Assembly: GCA_022575985.1 (NCBI GenBank)
Contig: JAKSXM010000014.1
Coordinates: 25,358,001-25,422,000 of the forward strand
DNA length: 64,000 nt
From: Anagrus nilaparvatae
Lineage: Eukaryota; Arthropoda; Insecta; Hymenoptera; Mymaridae
Direction: 5' to 3'
The translations under genes and the position numbers were made by a program. The notes under the pieces are model-generated. The model worked only from the letters and a program-made list of their open reading frames with translations. It was not told the DNA's origin and searched no databases. Shown in pieces: positions 12,501 to 22,130 of this stretch. The number at the start of each line of letters is the position of its first letter. Position 1 is the first letter of the stretch.

Positions 12501-15500
12501 TTTTTTTTCGAAAATTTTCAAAAAATAGTTGTAAATTTCCGAAAAATAGTTGTGGATTTACAACTTTTTTCGTAAAATCACTAAAAAAAATCGAGAATTC
12601 TCAAATTTTTCGATAATACACTAAATTTAGTAAATTTACGATTTTTATCGAATATTTACAAAATTTTTTGAAAATTCACTAATTTTTCGAAAAAATTCTA
12701 TTTTTTTTGGAAATCTAAGAAAGTTACTTTTTACAGTGTATTTTAGACTAAAAGTTATTTAATTTTTTTTAAGTTGTCAAGGTTCTGAAAAAGGGTAAAA
12801 TAACTAAAGAAAATATAGTACTGAACACTTCTCCCCCTATAACTCAATGTGGCAAAAACTTGTAAATTGTGCTAATTTCACAAAAAAAAGAAAAAAAATA
12901 ATAACTTCTAGTCTAATATGTATATATTTACATTAGATTATAAAAAGTTTTTTATTCAACTCTAAACCCTAATCCATGAAAAATTATTTATGTCATATGA
13001 AAAAATTTTTTTAAAATTCTTTCAAAAAATGCATTCAAAATAAATATAAATATAATATCTTTAAGCTTTTGAAGAAAAAAAATCTTATCTTTTCCCTATA
13101 TATTTTTAGTTCAATTTCTATTCATAAATATTCCAAAACTTATGCAAAATATTTTTGAATATTTAAATAAAATATGAAAAGTTTAAAAAGAAAAAATTGA
13201 ATATTCTTAATTTTCAGTGGCACAGATTTTTCATGTTTTTAACTTGGTTAATGACAACAGCTGGTGGAATAATAATAGCAATTGAATTAGGAACATGGAG
13301 TGAAGAAACAAACCATGCATCTCTTGGTTTAGCAACAACCCTGTTATGTTTTATCCAACCATTTATGGCATTTATGAGGCCACACCCAGGAGCATCTAAA
13401 AGAGCACTTTTTAATTGGGTACATTGGCTTGTTGGTAACGCTGCTCATATTTGTGGTAGTAAGTATTAAACAAATTTTACAAACATAAAATTTATTTCAA
13501 AATAAATCTTTTACATTTATATGTAAATTTTGTATTACAATAATAATATTTACACCACTCAAACATATGCACACATAATTAAATTTTATATAGAAAACGT
13601 TACATGCATGCAAATAGTGTTAGTTTCAAGTTTATTTATTTACAAGCATACAATATTTGCATTTCTAAAAGTTTTCATTTATTTGTTTTTTTTTTTTTTA
13701 ATATTTTACGTATTTAACCACAATATACAATAATTTGAGTGAAAAGTTTACAAAATTTAGGATTTTTACACTCGAATAAATAAAAATTTTCAAACTAATT
13801 TTAATAAGTACACACTTTGGACTACTGCGGTCATTTTTACCTTTTATAAAATTGTAAATTTACGACTTGAGTATTAAGTTAGACATATATAGACTTAAAC
13901 ATACATAAACCTACATTTATATATATGTATGAATGAAAAGATATTGCGAACACTCGCAAGTCTACTTACAAGCATGTTCTTTTATTTGCGAATAAATATG
14001 TCACACTTCCCGAGTTGAAGATGAAATATCTTACGTTCTTTTATTGTACTTTTTTTCAATTTTTTTTTTTTTTTTATTGAAAAATACGTAAAATCACATA
14101 CATTTATTGAATATTTTTTGAAATTTTTAAGTTTTAATAATTTTCATATTTTATAAACTCAGCTTTTGGAAAATTTATTTAAAAACATTGTTTGAATTAT
14201 TTTGGGTCATAAAATATTTTATTAATTTATTTGTTCAAAATTAAAATAAGGAAGCTTTTTATTAATAATGATTACATATTTATAATACACCTAATAAATG
14301 AGCGAAAGTTTTTACACTGATTATTTATATGGCTATTTTTATACCAATAATTTTTTACAGTGATAGTATCGGCGCTTCGGGACGAATTGATTTTGTTTTA
14401 TTATTGAAGCTTTTGTCATTGATAGCATAAAAAAAATTCATTTTCCACAAGGGGATTTTTTTGTCAGATTACTTTTTTTCATTATCTAAGTTTTTGTTTC
14501 AAGAAATTCTTTTGGCTGTAACTTAATTCTTTGTAAAAGAAAAATTTTTATTACTAACAAACAATGTAAAGCTTCATCTTTTTATAAAAAAAAGTATGCG
14601 TGAAGTACCAGCTAATAACAGATAGCTTTTTAATTTTTTGAGTGATTTTTTTTATATTTTCCTGAGTTAAGATTAATAATAAACAAAATTGAAACAAAGT
14701 CAGTCTCCATATTAATTAAGACTTTTATTTTGACCACAGAAACCTAGAGTATGTGAAAACCTAACATATGTGGTTAAACTGAATGTTGAATTATAAAATA
14801 TTTGTCAGACATTATGAGTATTATATTTCCACAAAAAATCCTTGATATGCATTTCACTTTTGTTTTTCCAATGAAATATGTTTACTTATAGTAGACATTG
14901 TTGTAAGTTTGAGCCTCCTAGTAGGTATATATAGGTCGCTATATTATAAAATTTTAAATTTTGCCGCCAATACTTATCTTTTTTCCGCACTAAATCAAAA
15001 ATATTCTCAAAGTTCATTTGAACCCCCCCTTCCTAAAACGTCTCTTTTTCACTCCCTCCATCCTGCTGAGAAGGATTTTTTTAGGTACCCCTTCCTATGA
15101 ACATGTTTCATGTTAAAAAAATACTTATTCGCACCGCGGCACGATTAAAAAAAACGTGTTTTCTCCCTTCTTCGAAAGAATAATTTTATTTAAACCACAC
15201 TGAAAAAAATATCCTCTTGCCACAAGCTGAAAAATTTCGCTTATGGCTAGTGGAATATCACGGTAGTAAATGGTAGTAAATATTTAAAAAAAATTTTGTT
15301 TTTATTGGGCTTCATGAAAGAATTATTAAGCCCTAAAGGCCCATTAAAGTCTGTAATAATCAGCAAAAATTTCCCCCTATAATAAACATACAATAAAAAT
15401 GATAGTAACTACCAAAAACATCTTATTTTTTCATTTAGACCCGTACAAAAAATTTTTTAGGTCTAAAATTATTTATAAGCTAAAATAAATTATTTTTTTT

Positions 15501-18500
15501 TAAGCTAAAACCGTACCTGGGCCTCAAATTTACTGCAAAATCTGAATTTGAAATAAAGTTTTAGGGAGGCCATCTGATGGGGGGCATAAGATTCGGGTCT
15601 TAGGGTCCCATCGGGTTCTGTATAACCCAACTTAGGAATTTTAAAAAGAAATCACACTTTTTTATTTTGAATTCAGATTTTTGAGCAAATTTTAGGTCCA
15701 GATAAGATTTTAACTAAAAAAAACAAGGCCTATTTTTTAGATTCAAAAAAGCTTTTATACGGCTCTAAATGAAAAAAATTTATAACCGGTTTGTGTAACT
15801 ACACAACCAACGAGCATGGAACATGTTCACTCATAACAGTTATAAATCCAAAAACCGAAATTACAATAAATCCTGAAATTTAAATTATCCTAAGTCCATA
15901 AACTTAAGTATTCTAAGTTTTTGTTTTTATCAGGGCCTGATCAGGCCCTGACTCCCATTTCAAATTATTCTAAGTCCCTAAATCGAAAATATTCTAAGTC
16001 CATTTTAAACCTCCCCTAAAAATGTCACTTTTTCATTCTCCCCCTAAAAACGTCAATTTTTCAAACCCCCTAAAAACGTCACTTTTCACCCCCCCCCCCT
16101 GCCGAGCCAAACTTTTTCAAATACCCCATGAACATGTTTCATGTTAATATAAGATGTCTTTGGTATATGCTACCATTTTTATTGTAAAACTAGGCCCATT
16201 AAGGTCATCAGAAACCCAAAATCTCAGTTAATCACTAACATTCTTCAACCAGAACAAACTTAACAATTTTTACAGAATACATATTTTTGAAACATCAATG
16301 TAAAAATATTTTATTTATAATTTTTACCAAAGTATATTTTAAAAATAATTATTTAATTAATCTAAATAATTATTATTTATTTAATCCAATTATGTTGTAT
16401 TGATTTATCTACAAATTAAAAATTAATACAATAAATTAGAAACCTTTAATAATTGAATAATTATTTTTCTATATTTATATATATAGATATACACAGAAGC
16501 AAACTAAAATAAAAAAAATACTCTGAAAATTACGTAAAACTGTATTAAAACAAATGTAAAGTTAATTGAATGCTAGGAATAATAAAAAAAAAAACGAGAT
16601 AAAAAAAAAGTAAAACAAAACAATTTAATATATTTTAAAATCACAAACAGTTTTATTTTACATCAAACTGATGGTTGTTAATCACATTGAATTTCAATTG
16701 CAGTAATTGCCATATTCTTTGCCATCGAATTGAACAAGGCCATGCTTCCTAAATGGGTCAATTGGATTCTTGTTGCTTACGTTGCATTTCACGTTTTGAC
16801 TCATGTCTTCCTTACGGTAAGAATTTTATTTTTTTATTTCTTATACTATTATTATTATCTGCATTTTTTTTTAAATCTATTTTATCTCTTTTTAATTTAT
16901 TGTATGTGTGTTGTTTACTATTGTTTATTTTAATTATAATTTATGTAATTTTATACAGCATGTTTATATTATATACCCTAGAATTTTATTATTTCGCAAT
17001 CTTTGATTGTGTTATATAATAATAATTTACAAATAATTAAGATATAAAAAAATATTTATTGTATTATAGAAATATATATTAGAAGTGACCTTACTTTGAA
17101 AAATTTATCGAATATCTTTTTTATTTTCATTCGTCAAAAGTAAATTTTAAATTTAATAAAAATAGGAAGAAAATAGAAAATTTAATGCTCGTACATAGTT
17201 GATTCCTGGGTGGAGGATTTTTTTATAAAAATAATAAAAAGTCTTCTAAACATTTTTCGGGTCACTGATTACAAAAATCGAGGTTTTGTCCATGCAAAAT
17301 TTTTTTGGTTACTTGATTTAGAATTTAGAATTCGTAACTCGATTTAGTTCACTTAATAGTTTCTTCAAGCTGCTAAATACTAATTTGGATCCTGGGCATG
17401 AAAATTAAGCCAAATACTGTTAAATGGGGCAAAATTACTCCTTATTAGAAGTTATTGAATCATGGTAATTTTAGTCTACTGTATATTTTTTGGGTCTGTT
17501 ACCACGAAATTTGGGGTCATGTTCATGAAAAAATTGTCAAAAATTCTTACATTAGTAAAATACAATTCCACATTACGGTTAGTTTTTAAATATTCAAAAA
17601 TCATAGTAAGTCTTGGCCTTAGAAATATTTTTTAAGTTGCTTATCACTAACAAAGGGATCTTGCCCGTAATGAAACAAAAAACCTGACGAATTTCGATAT
17701 TTTTTACGAATATAGAAAAATCATTTAGTATCTACCCAAAAAATTTTACGATGAAATTCGTATTATAGACCAAAGTAGGTTAAATCTTGCTATTTTATTT
17801 ATTACAATGAGGCATATATCATTGAAAGATACATAATTTTCTGTAATAATATCTATCTATAATGGAATCCATTATAATTTCATTACTAGAAATTATTTTT
17901 TTTAATTACTGTCATTTAGTTTATCTAAATAATAATTAGCATTTTCTTTTTTTGTATAATTATTCCACTTTATCTGTACCTGTCATTTTAACATTATATG
18001 TATCTTATTATAAGGTATAAAAAAAATTTAATTAAGGTCACGTGATTAAACTAGTACTATTTTTAGATTTTAGTAATTTTTAAAAGCTTCATTTACTATT
18101 TTCATCATACAATAAAAAATAAGTTTTTTTTAATATTCATATTAAATTAAACAAAAAATTAGACATCATATTAACTTGTTTTTAAAATAAAATACACGCA
18201 CAAGAGTCTTCAATTTCTTAAAAAAAGTTTATATTTATATGTATAAGAAAGGTTTTTCATATTATGTATAGTAAATGGTACGACGAAAGACTCCGGAAAA
18301 GTTCGTGAATCGTGCCTTGACTAAAAAAGGCTATTTACTTTTACTATATTATATATATTGTATATATAAAAAACCACATAAAAAATAAGATATGGAAGAA
18401 ACCTTTTTATTTTTTTACTCTTTTTTTTTTAAAAAAGAAAAATATTCACCATTTTACGAGATTTGCATTATTTTTTTTTTAGTTTTCTGGTTGTGCATCA

Positions 18501-19722
18501 GACAAGCATGGAACTCAGAGGGTAAATTCTTTCCCTATGAAGGATGTACATAGTCGTAATTCGATGTCGCACCAAGACTTGAAAAGAGATGCTCCGGTAA
18601 GTTTAATTAGAAAAATAGCCAAAAGAATTTTCTTGGAAAAAGTGCTTTTTTTTTCTTAATGTTTGGTTTTATAATCTCGGTGTTATAACTTTACTTAATT
18701 TATAAATAAATGATACAAGATTTTGTTTATTTAAATTTTTATGTTAATTATAAGTAAATAGAAATATTAAGTTAATTAAAAGCTCTTTTAAAATAACTTG
18801 AATTATTTATGCATATTTTCAGTTTGTTTATTTATAAATCCAAATAAAGTCTTAAATAACATAACTCTAAACAAAATTTCTTGAATTTTTAAGGAATTGC
18901 TCCAATTATCAAATAAATATCGAAATAAATAATTAAATAATTAAATTTGAAGCAAGGTAGCCCTCTGAGACAAAAATTATCCTCACATTTTGAAAATAAG
19001 AACAATTTTGTCTATTTTAACCAAACAGGTCAATTATATTCGAAAAGCTTATATACGAACAATCTGAATATAACATTAGAAGCTGATAGAAAAAATGACA
19101 AAAAAATTCGTCATATTAGTTTAAAAATGTACGAATGAATGAAAAGTTTTTAAAAAATATGTAAAAACAAAGTTAACAAAAAGAAAACAGAAAATTCGTA
19201 ATCGTTAAAAAAATATTCATAAAATAATAAATTTAAAAAAAGAAAAATTTCTAAAAGAAAAAAAAATGTCAGTAAAAAATTTCAATGCATTCAAGTGTAG
19301 AAAAACGATTTTCTCAAACCCCCTTAAAATAATGAAATCTACCCCTTAAGTTATTCACTCAATATACAGAAAAGAACAAACGAAGCGAAAGCTTTGAATA
19401 TCTTAAATTTTCTTCTATATTATAAAAAAAAAACGAAAACCCTTTATTTTTTATACAAGTCCTTTCGACGTAGTATAAAAGAAATTTGATATAATTTAAC
19501 GATTTTATAATTCAGATAAAAGAAAAATTTTATTTGTTAAATATTATTCAAAATATTTATATATAAATTTCTTTTTTTTTTCAGCATTCAGCATTTAGGA
19601 AATTTGTATTTGTCATTTATTTCCTTGTGATACTTATATTTGCATCAGCTCTAACTGTTATTGCTGTATTAGCACCAATTGAAGTTTACTGGAATATGGT
19701 AACTGAAGCAGTCGTTAATTAA
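6249..19722 (+). CDS. FRRS1: Ferric-chelate reductase 1 homologue (Reeler-DOMON-cytochrome b561), eleven exons
   Basis: Joined exons: 6249-6568, 7659-7750, 7825-7984, 8851-9051, 9593-9688, 9886-10042, 11085-11320, 13218-13458, 16704-16816, 18483-18596, 19585-19722. Every junction has AG/GT borders and the phases close, giving about 621 residues ending in TAA. Residue numbers count from the first full codon visible. Residues 1-20 form a hydrophobic signal segment (LCWIIYSCLFLSRVNG). About 24-160 is a Reeler domain (GAPSSVC, YQGFMILARD, THVDT, TYWVGVES). About 190-345 is a DOMON domain. About 360-600 is a six-helix cytochrome b561 domain with candidate haem-ligand histidines in RIHGG, WHRFF, NWVHW and FHVLTH. 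By family knowledge these are membrane haem proteins thought to move electrons across a membrane, with ferric iron a proposed acceptor; the insect role is not established. The first codon is split, so the initiator ATG lies in an upstream exon I could not locate. Confidence 0.93.
6658..6804. mobile_element. hAT-like MITE
   Basis: About 147 bp in the second visible intron region. The left end reads GGGGTGGATCCAG and the right end, reverse-complemented, reads CAGTGGCAGATTTTGGG. Both resemble the CAGNGGCGGATCC-type ends of hAT elements. Flanking 8-mers agree at six positions, so the target duplication is weak. No ORF. Confidence 0.45.
6905..7348 (-). pseudogene. Third R1-clade RT fragment (motifs B and C)
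   Basis: This piece has no long ORF because of stops and frameshifts, but conceptual reading of the minus strand gives a recognisable R1 palm. It starts with NAFDSS near 7350, then VPKYLLRIINRYLSE, GAEQESVFG (a decayed G-Q-GS motif B), LWNIAYYQV, YADNLALVI (decayed YADD, motif C) and AMHGVNY near 7010. It covers the part deleted from the copy at 3754-5947. Its 5' side abuts a short TIR element at 7349. It lies in the FRRS1 intron 6569-7658 and is antisense to that gene. Confidence 0.75.
7349..7562. mobile_element. Decayed copy of the ACATGGAACATG short TIR element
   Basis: The left end carries ACACAACC and GCATGGAACATGTTTAC, as in the copies at 15801 and 24961. The middle has 'attctaagtccc' and a 14-base C-run. 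The right end is a degraded 'ttcctataaatatcatgt'. It lies in the FRRS1 intron just before exon b. Confidence 0.65.
7659..7750 (+). CDS. FRRS1: FRRS1 exon b: Reeler domain
   Basis: 92 bases. Acceptor TATTTTAG, donor GTAATT, ends in a split codon (two bases). It encodes NGVTHVDTKEKHNLEFDWEA..., including the Reeler VTH motif and the W of its core. Confidence 0.92.
7825..7984 (+). CDS. FRRS1: FRRS1 exon c: Reeler end and Pro/Ser linker
   Basis: 160 bases between TTTCAG and GTAAGT. It encodes the last Reeler strand (FAQDYATYWVGVES) and a Ser/Pro/Thr-rich linker (SSPSPY...TPPYYRNIPTTP) leading to the DOMON domain. Confidence 0.93.
7985..8850. other. Intron c-d of FRRS1
   Basis: 866-bp AT-rich intron. 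The apparent ORFs in it are chance products of low stop density, and I see no element in it. Confidence 0.6.
8851..9051 (+). CDS. FRRS1: FRRS1 exon d: DOMON domain start
   Basis: 201 bases (67 codons), phase 0 at both ends. It encodes cysteine-containing sequence (TGCGTDKTCFGSPDGCV, KKNCLA) and the DOMON core strand YVAVGLSEDTKM. Confidence 0.93.
9593..9688 (+). CDS. FRRS1: FRRS1 exon e: DOMON domain
   Basis: 32 codons between TTATTTTAG and GTAAGT. It encodes GNDSVIECVDNDGQVSIHTS then WNNGKQNERLNR. Confidence 0.92.
9886..10042 (+). CDS. FRRS1: FRRS1 exon f: DOMON domain end
   Basis: 157 bases, ends in phase 1 at GTAAAT. It encodes the last DOMON strands (RDGIMTCKFSR, YYVFVAAGSSLK). Confidence 0.92.
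10437..10763. mobile_element. Fold-back element with about 95-bp arms
   Basis: The left arm (about 10437-10530) reads TTGAGCTAACAAG... to ...CAAGGCTAAAAATTTT. The right arm (about 10670-10763) is its imperfect reverse complement, ending GCTCAAAAATC. It lies in the FRRS1 intron 10043-11084 and has no coding capacity. It looks like a MITE. Confidence 0.65.
11085..11320 (+). CDS. FRRS1: FRRS1 exon g: b561 helix 1
   Basis: 236 bases, acceptor TTTACAG, donor GTAAGT. It encodes a charged linker then the first b561 helix (ILIRIHGGLMVASWIGTASI) with its candidate haem-ligand histidine, followed by LLARYYRQTW. Confidence 0.94.
12311..12739. mobile_element. Palindromic Tc1/mariner-type MITE (CACTGTAAAAA family), copy 1
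   Basis: It starts CACTGTAAAAAG and ends with the reverse complement TTTTTACAGTG followed by TA. Almost the whole 429 bp is an imperfect palindrome built from AAATTT, TTCGAAAA and TAAATTTA words. It lies in the FRRS1 intron 11321-13217. The left flank is TG rather than TA, so one duplication copy has mutated or the end is slightly off. Confidence 0.75.
13218..13458 (+). CDS. FRRS1: FRRS1 exon h: b561 helices 2-4
   Basis: 241 bases, acceptor TTTTCAG, phase-1 donor GTAAGT. It encodes WHRFFMFLTWLMTTAGG (helix 2), LGLATTLLCFIQPFMAF (helix 3), the conserved RPHPGASKRALFNWVHWLVG loop and the start of helix 4. Confidence 0.94.
15021..15115. mobile_element. Truncated ACATGGAACATG-family end
   Basis: Only the C-rich end is present: 'aaccccccct', a CTTTTTCACTCCC block, CTGCTGAGAAGG, then GAACATGTTTCATGTT. 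It matches the right end of 15801-16147 in the same orientation. Confidence 0.65.
15200..15790. repeat. Fold-back repeat family B, copy 1
   Basis: It contains GGTAGTAAATGGTAGTAAAT, 'ataataaacatacaat', TAGTAACTACCAAAAACATC and ACAAGGCCTATTTTTTAG. The same words occur, rearranged and inverted, at 48947-49330. It is a non-coding repeat of uncertain class, directly upstream of the 15801-16147 element. Confidence 0.5.
15801..16147. mobile_element. Most complete copy of the ACATGGAACATG short TIR element
   Basis: About 347 bp. The left end is ACACAACCAACGAGCATGGA with ACATGTTCAC; the right end is CCCATGAACATGTTTCATGTT. The termini are inverted copies of CATGRAACATGTTCA. The interior has repeated 'attctaagtcc' words, CCTGATCAGG and three C-rich runs near 16010-16100. 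It has no ORF and lies in FRRS1 intron h-i. Confidence 0.75.
16704..16816 (+). CDS. FRRS1: FRRS1 exon i: b561 helices 4-5
   Basis: 113 bases between TTGCAG and GTAAGA. It encodes IIAIFFAIELNKAMLPKWV then NWILVAYVAFHVLTHVFLT, with two histidines in the fifth helix. Confidence 0.93.
16817..18482. other. FRRS1 intron i-j with a degenerate tandem repeat
   Basis: 1.7-kb AT-rich intron. At about 17250-17680 four loosely related blocks recur every 110-140 bp (see the separate repeat entry). No gene seen. Confidence 0.5.
17250..17690. repeat. Very degenerate tandem repeat, 110-140-bp period
   Basis: Related blocks start near 17262 (GGGTCACTGATTACAAAAAT), 17373, 17494 (GGGTCTGTTACCACGAAATT) and 17636. 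Each has the plan 'ggtc...act..taccaaaat..ggggtc.tg.ccatgaaa'. Similarity is visible by eye only. Confidence 0.4.
18483..18596 (+). CDS. FRRS1: FRRS1 exon j: b561 cytoplasmic/loop segment
   Basis: 38 codons after a long poly-T tract ending in AG; donor GTAAGT. It encodes hydrophilic FSGCASDKHGTQRV then NSFPMKDVHSRNSMSHQDLK, a loop before the last helix. Confidence 0.9.
18597..19584. other. FRRS1 last intron
   Basis: 988-bp AT-rich intron. No structure recognised. Confidence 0.55.
19585..19722 (+). CDS. FRRS1: FRRS1 exon k: last helix and C-terminus
   Basis: 45 codons and TAA. It encodes the sixth helix (KFVFVIYFLVILIFASALTV) and a short tail (PIEVYWNMVTEAVVN). Confidence 0.93.
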   Translation, partial: HSAFRKFVFVIYFLVILIFASALTVIAVLAPIEVYWNMVTEAVVN

Positions 19723-20600
19723 TCAATCAACGAAGAAAAAAAAAGTGCTCATTAAAAAACAGTATTTTTCATATTATCAAAAATATGAAATTTAATATAA
19801 TGGACTATTGAAAATTATTTTTGACGTTTAAGTAATTGACATAAATCGATAAATAGACCATTAAAAAGAAAAGATTTTTTTTTTTTTTTAGAAAAGATGT
19901 TATTGAAGGCGTGATGAGCTCTCTTTATGCTTTTAAGGACTCAGGTATTGTTCGGGATTACCAATATAGAAAAGAATATTTTATATATATATATATAGAC
20001 TCTTATCCGGCCATTTTTCGCGCGATGGCATTTCAATTCATCGCGCTCCATTGTCATTTCAATTGTTACTGATTTTGCAATTATTATTATTATTATTATT
20101 TTTGATATTAATTTTACATTATATTTAATTTTCATAGATATTAAGATTAATTAGTTAAAAAATTCAGTTTTTTTATCAAGTGAATTAAATATTTTTCAGT
20201 AAAATTATTACAAATTTTACGCAATTTTGTTTGTTTATTCGATATTTAGGAAAAATTTTATGTCAGACCTGATGCTAAATAATTAATCAAATTAGATGAT
20301 ATCAAAACTGATTTACTATATTAAAATACACTGAAAAAAATAAATCTCTATGGCTATATGCCATTTATAAAATTTTATTAATTTCAATGTGTTCAATTCA
20401 ATTTTAATTTGATTGTAAAATGTAAGTTGTGACTATTATTAAAAAGTTACAGTAAATTATGGTAATTTTTAATAAAGGCATTTATGTGTAAATAATGAAA
20501 AAAAAATATACTAATATTTATATTAGAATTATGTAAAATTTTAGTTTATTATATATATAATTGTAATTAATAAATAAATTATAAATATTTAATATATTTG
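19723..20600 (+). other. Probable FRRS1 3' untranslated region
   Basis: AT-rich sequence after the stop, with several AATAAA hexamers (20339, 20471, 20569, 20573). It contains an AT run near 19980-19997 and an (ATT)n run at about 20080-20100. Which polyadenylation site is used cannot be decided here. Confidence 0.35.
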
Positions 20601-21430
20601 AAAAATATTAGTCTTGACGTTATTTTGAAAATTTACTCATTCATGATTATTTGTAATGGAGGAAAAATTCGAGGATTTTTACGAATTATTTATGGCTATC
20701 TGAAGTTTTGTCCGTGAATTGAAAGTCGCCTAGTATATATTATGGTAAATATATACTTATATATATTAGAGTATCATTTTCCTTATAAGAAAAATTTTAT
20801 TATAAAGATTAACCTAGAAATTGTTCGAAGCGTTTTTGTTAAAATTTTGTAATATATTTTTTCTCACAAGTGAAATGATTTCCAAAAACTATTTATCAGG
20901 ATAATTAAATAAGAATAATATCAACTGATTAGCGCTGGTAGGGTCAGAAAGTGCCATTTGAATTTTTCCGGGTTAAAACTGTCTAAAAAATTGCAAGTAA
21001 TAATGGTTCCCGTACTAAAAACTTATGAATCTTTAAGTTTTTTGGTTAATTTTAGTGTAACCACAAACTTTTAGGAAAGGTCTACAGAATACAGAAGGTA
21101 GTATCATCCAAATGAAGCCTATTTTACTCCATTTTTTGGCCAAAACGCGCTGGTTCCTAATATTTCTAAAAATTATTAGTATTTTTGTCTCTAAATTTAT
21201 ATCCGAAGGTTTTAAAAGTTGCTTATTCCAAGTATAATAATAAAGAAATCGTAAAATTTAAGCTAGTGGTAGGAAATAGAAGCGTTCCTTTCTTCTGTAG
21301 AACTTTTCTGAAAATTCGTACAAACCAAAAGTGACGAAAAAACTAAATAATTCATAAGTTTTCAGTCTGCAAACTATTATTATTATTACTTTTAATTTTT
21401 TATAAAACTTTAGCACAAAAAAATTTAAGT
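20601..21430. other. Intergenic stretch without recognised features
   Basis: AT-rich. The part 20930-21160 is slightly less AT-rich (for example GCGCTGGTAGGGTC) but has no ORF or repeat partner that I can see. Confidence 0.4.
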
Positions 21431-21469
21431 GGCACATTTTAGCCACACCAGCAGTAATTGGTTAACTCA

Positions 21470-21545
21470 AGAGATGCTCATAGTCCAGGGAGTAGCGCTC
21501 TTGCCTCGTAATCACGGAGTTCTGGGTTCGATTTCCTTTTATGGT
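21470..21545 (+). repeat. tRNA-derived SINE head or tRNA pseudogene
   Basis: A-box match at 21481-21492 (TAGTCCAGGGAG) and B-box match at 21525-21535 (GGTTCGATTTC), about 33 bases apart, as in a Pol III internal promoter. The middle reads GCGCTCTTGCCTCGTAATCA, resembling a tRNA anticodon arm with CGT. Acceptor and T stems do not pair, so it is not a functional tRNA gene. Confidence 0.5.
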
Positions 21546-21659
21546 AAAATCTTTTTTCACCAAAATGTCAGTTATATTACTGCTGTTGGCTTAGAAACTC
21601 ATTTTCGGCGTAAAATTTAATTGAAAAAAAAAATCGTATAACTAGTTTGTGTGTTTACA

Positions 21660-22130
21660 CTTTTAATGCTAGTAATGCATATTTTAAGTCCAGAAACAGG
21701 CATATTTTAATAGAATTTCAATCATTTTTAAAACAAATTTCAGCAATAATATGCATTATTCGCTTGATTTTCATCGTAAAATAATAAATTTTTTTTTAAA
21801 ATCAATTAATTTTTCCCTGAGTATTCATTTCTTCAAGAAAGAAATCATTTTTATTGACTACATTTCAATTTTTAGGTCAAAAACTGTGTTAAGTAAATTT
21901 TGCTACTTACAGTTTTCAAAGGCTTATGACCTAAAAATTAAAATTTGGTATATAAAAATGATTTTTTTCATAAAGAAATGAATTGCCAGGGAAAAATACA
22001 TCGATTTAAAAAAAAAAAATATTATTTTACGATGAAAATCAAGTAAGTAATGCATGTTTAAAGTTCAGAAACAGGCATTTTTCAATATAGAACTTCAATC
22101 TTTTTTAAGACGAATTTGAGTAAAATCTTA
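21660..22130. repeat. Fold-back plus direct repeat cluster
   Basis: An imperfect palindrome has arms of roughly 130-150 bp. The left arm runs from TTGATTTTCATCGTAAAATA (about 21767) through TTTTTCCCTGAG and ATTTTTAGGTCA. The right arm runs back to TATTTTACGATGAAAATCAA (about 22022-22042). Outside it, AGTAATGCATATTTTAAG with CAGAAACAGGCAT (about 21670-21705) recurs as a direct repeat at about 22048-22085. It is probably a decayed TIR element. Confidence 0.6.

Larger units (their letters stand above)
13459..16703. other. FRRS1 intron h-i, 3.2 kb, with repeat insertions
   Basis: The largest intron. Apart from the separately listed elements at 15021-15115, 15200-15790 and 15801-16147, it is AT-rich with no gene seen. 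Confidence 0.6.

Noticed and set aside
21466..21545. Functional tRNA-Thr(CGT) gene
   Set aside because: A and B boxes are present but the acceptor and T stems do not pair, so it is at best a SINE head or pseudogene.
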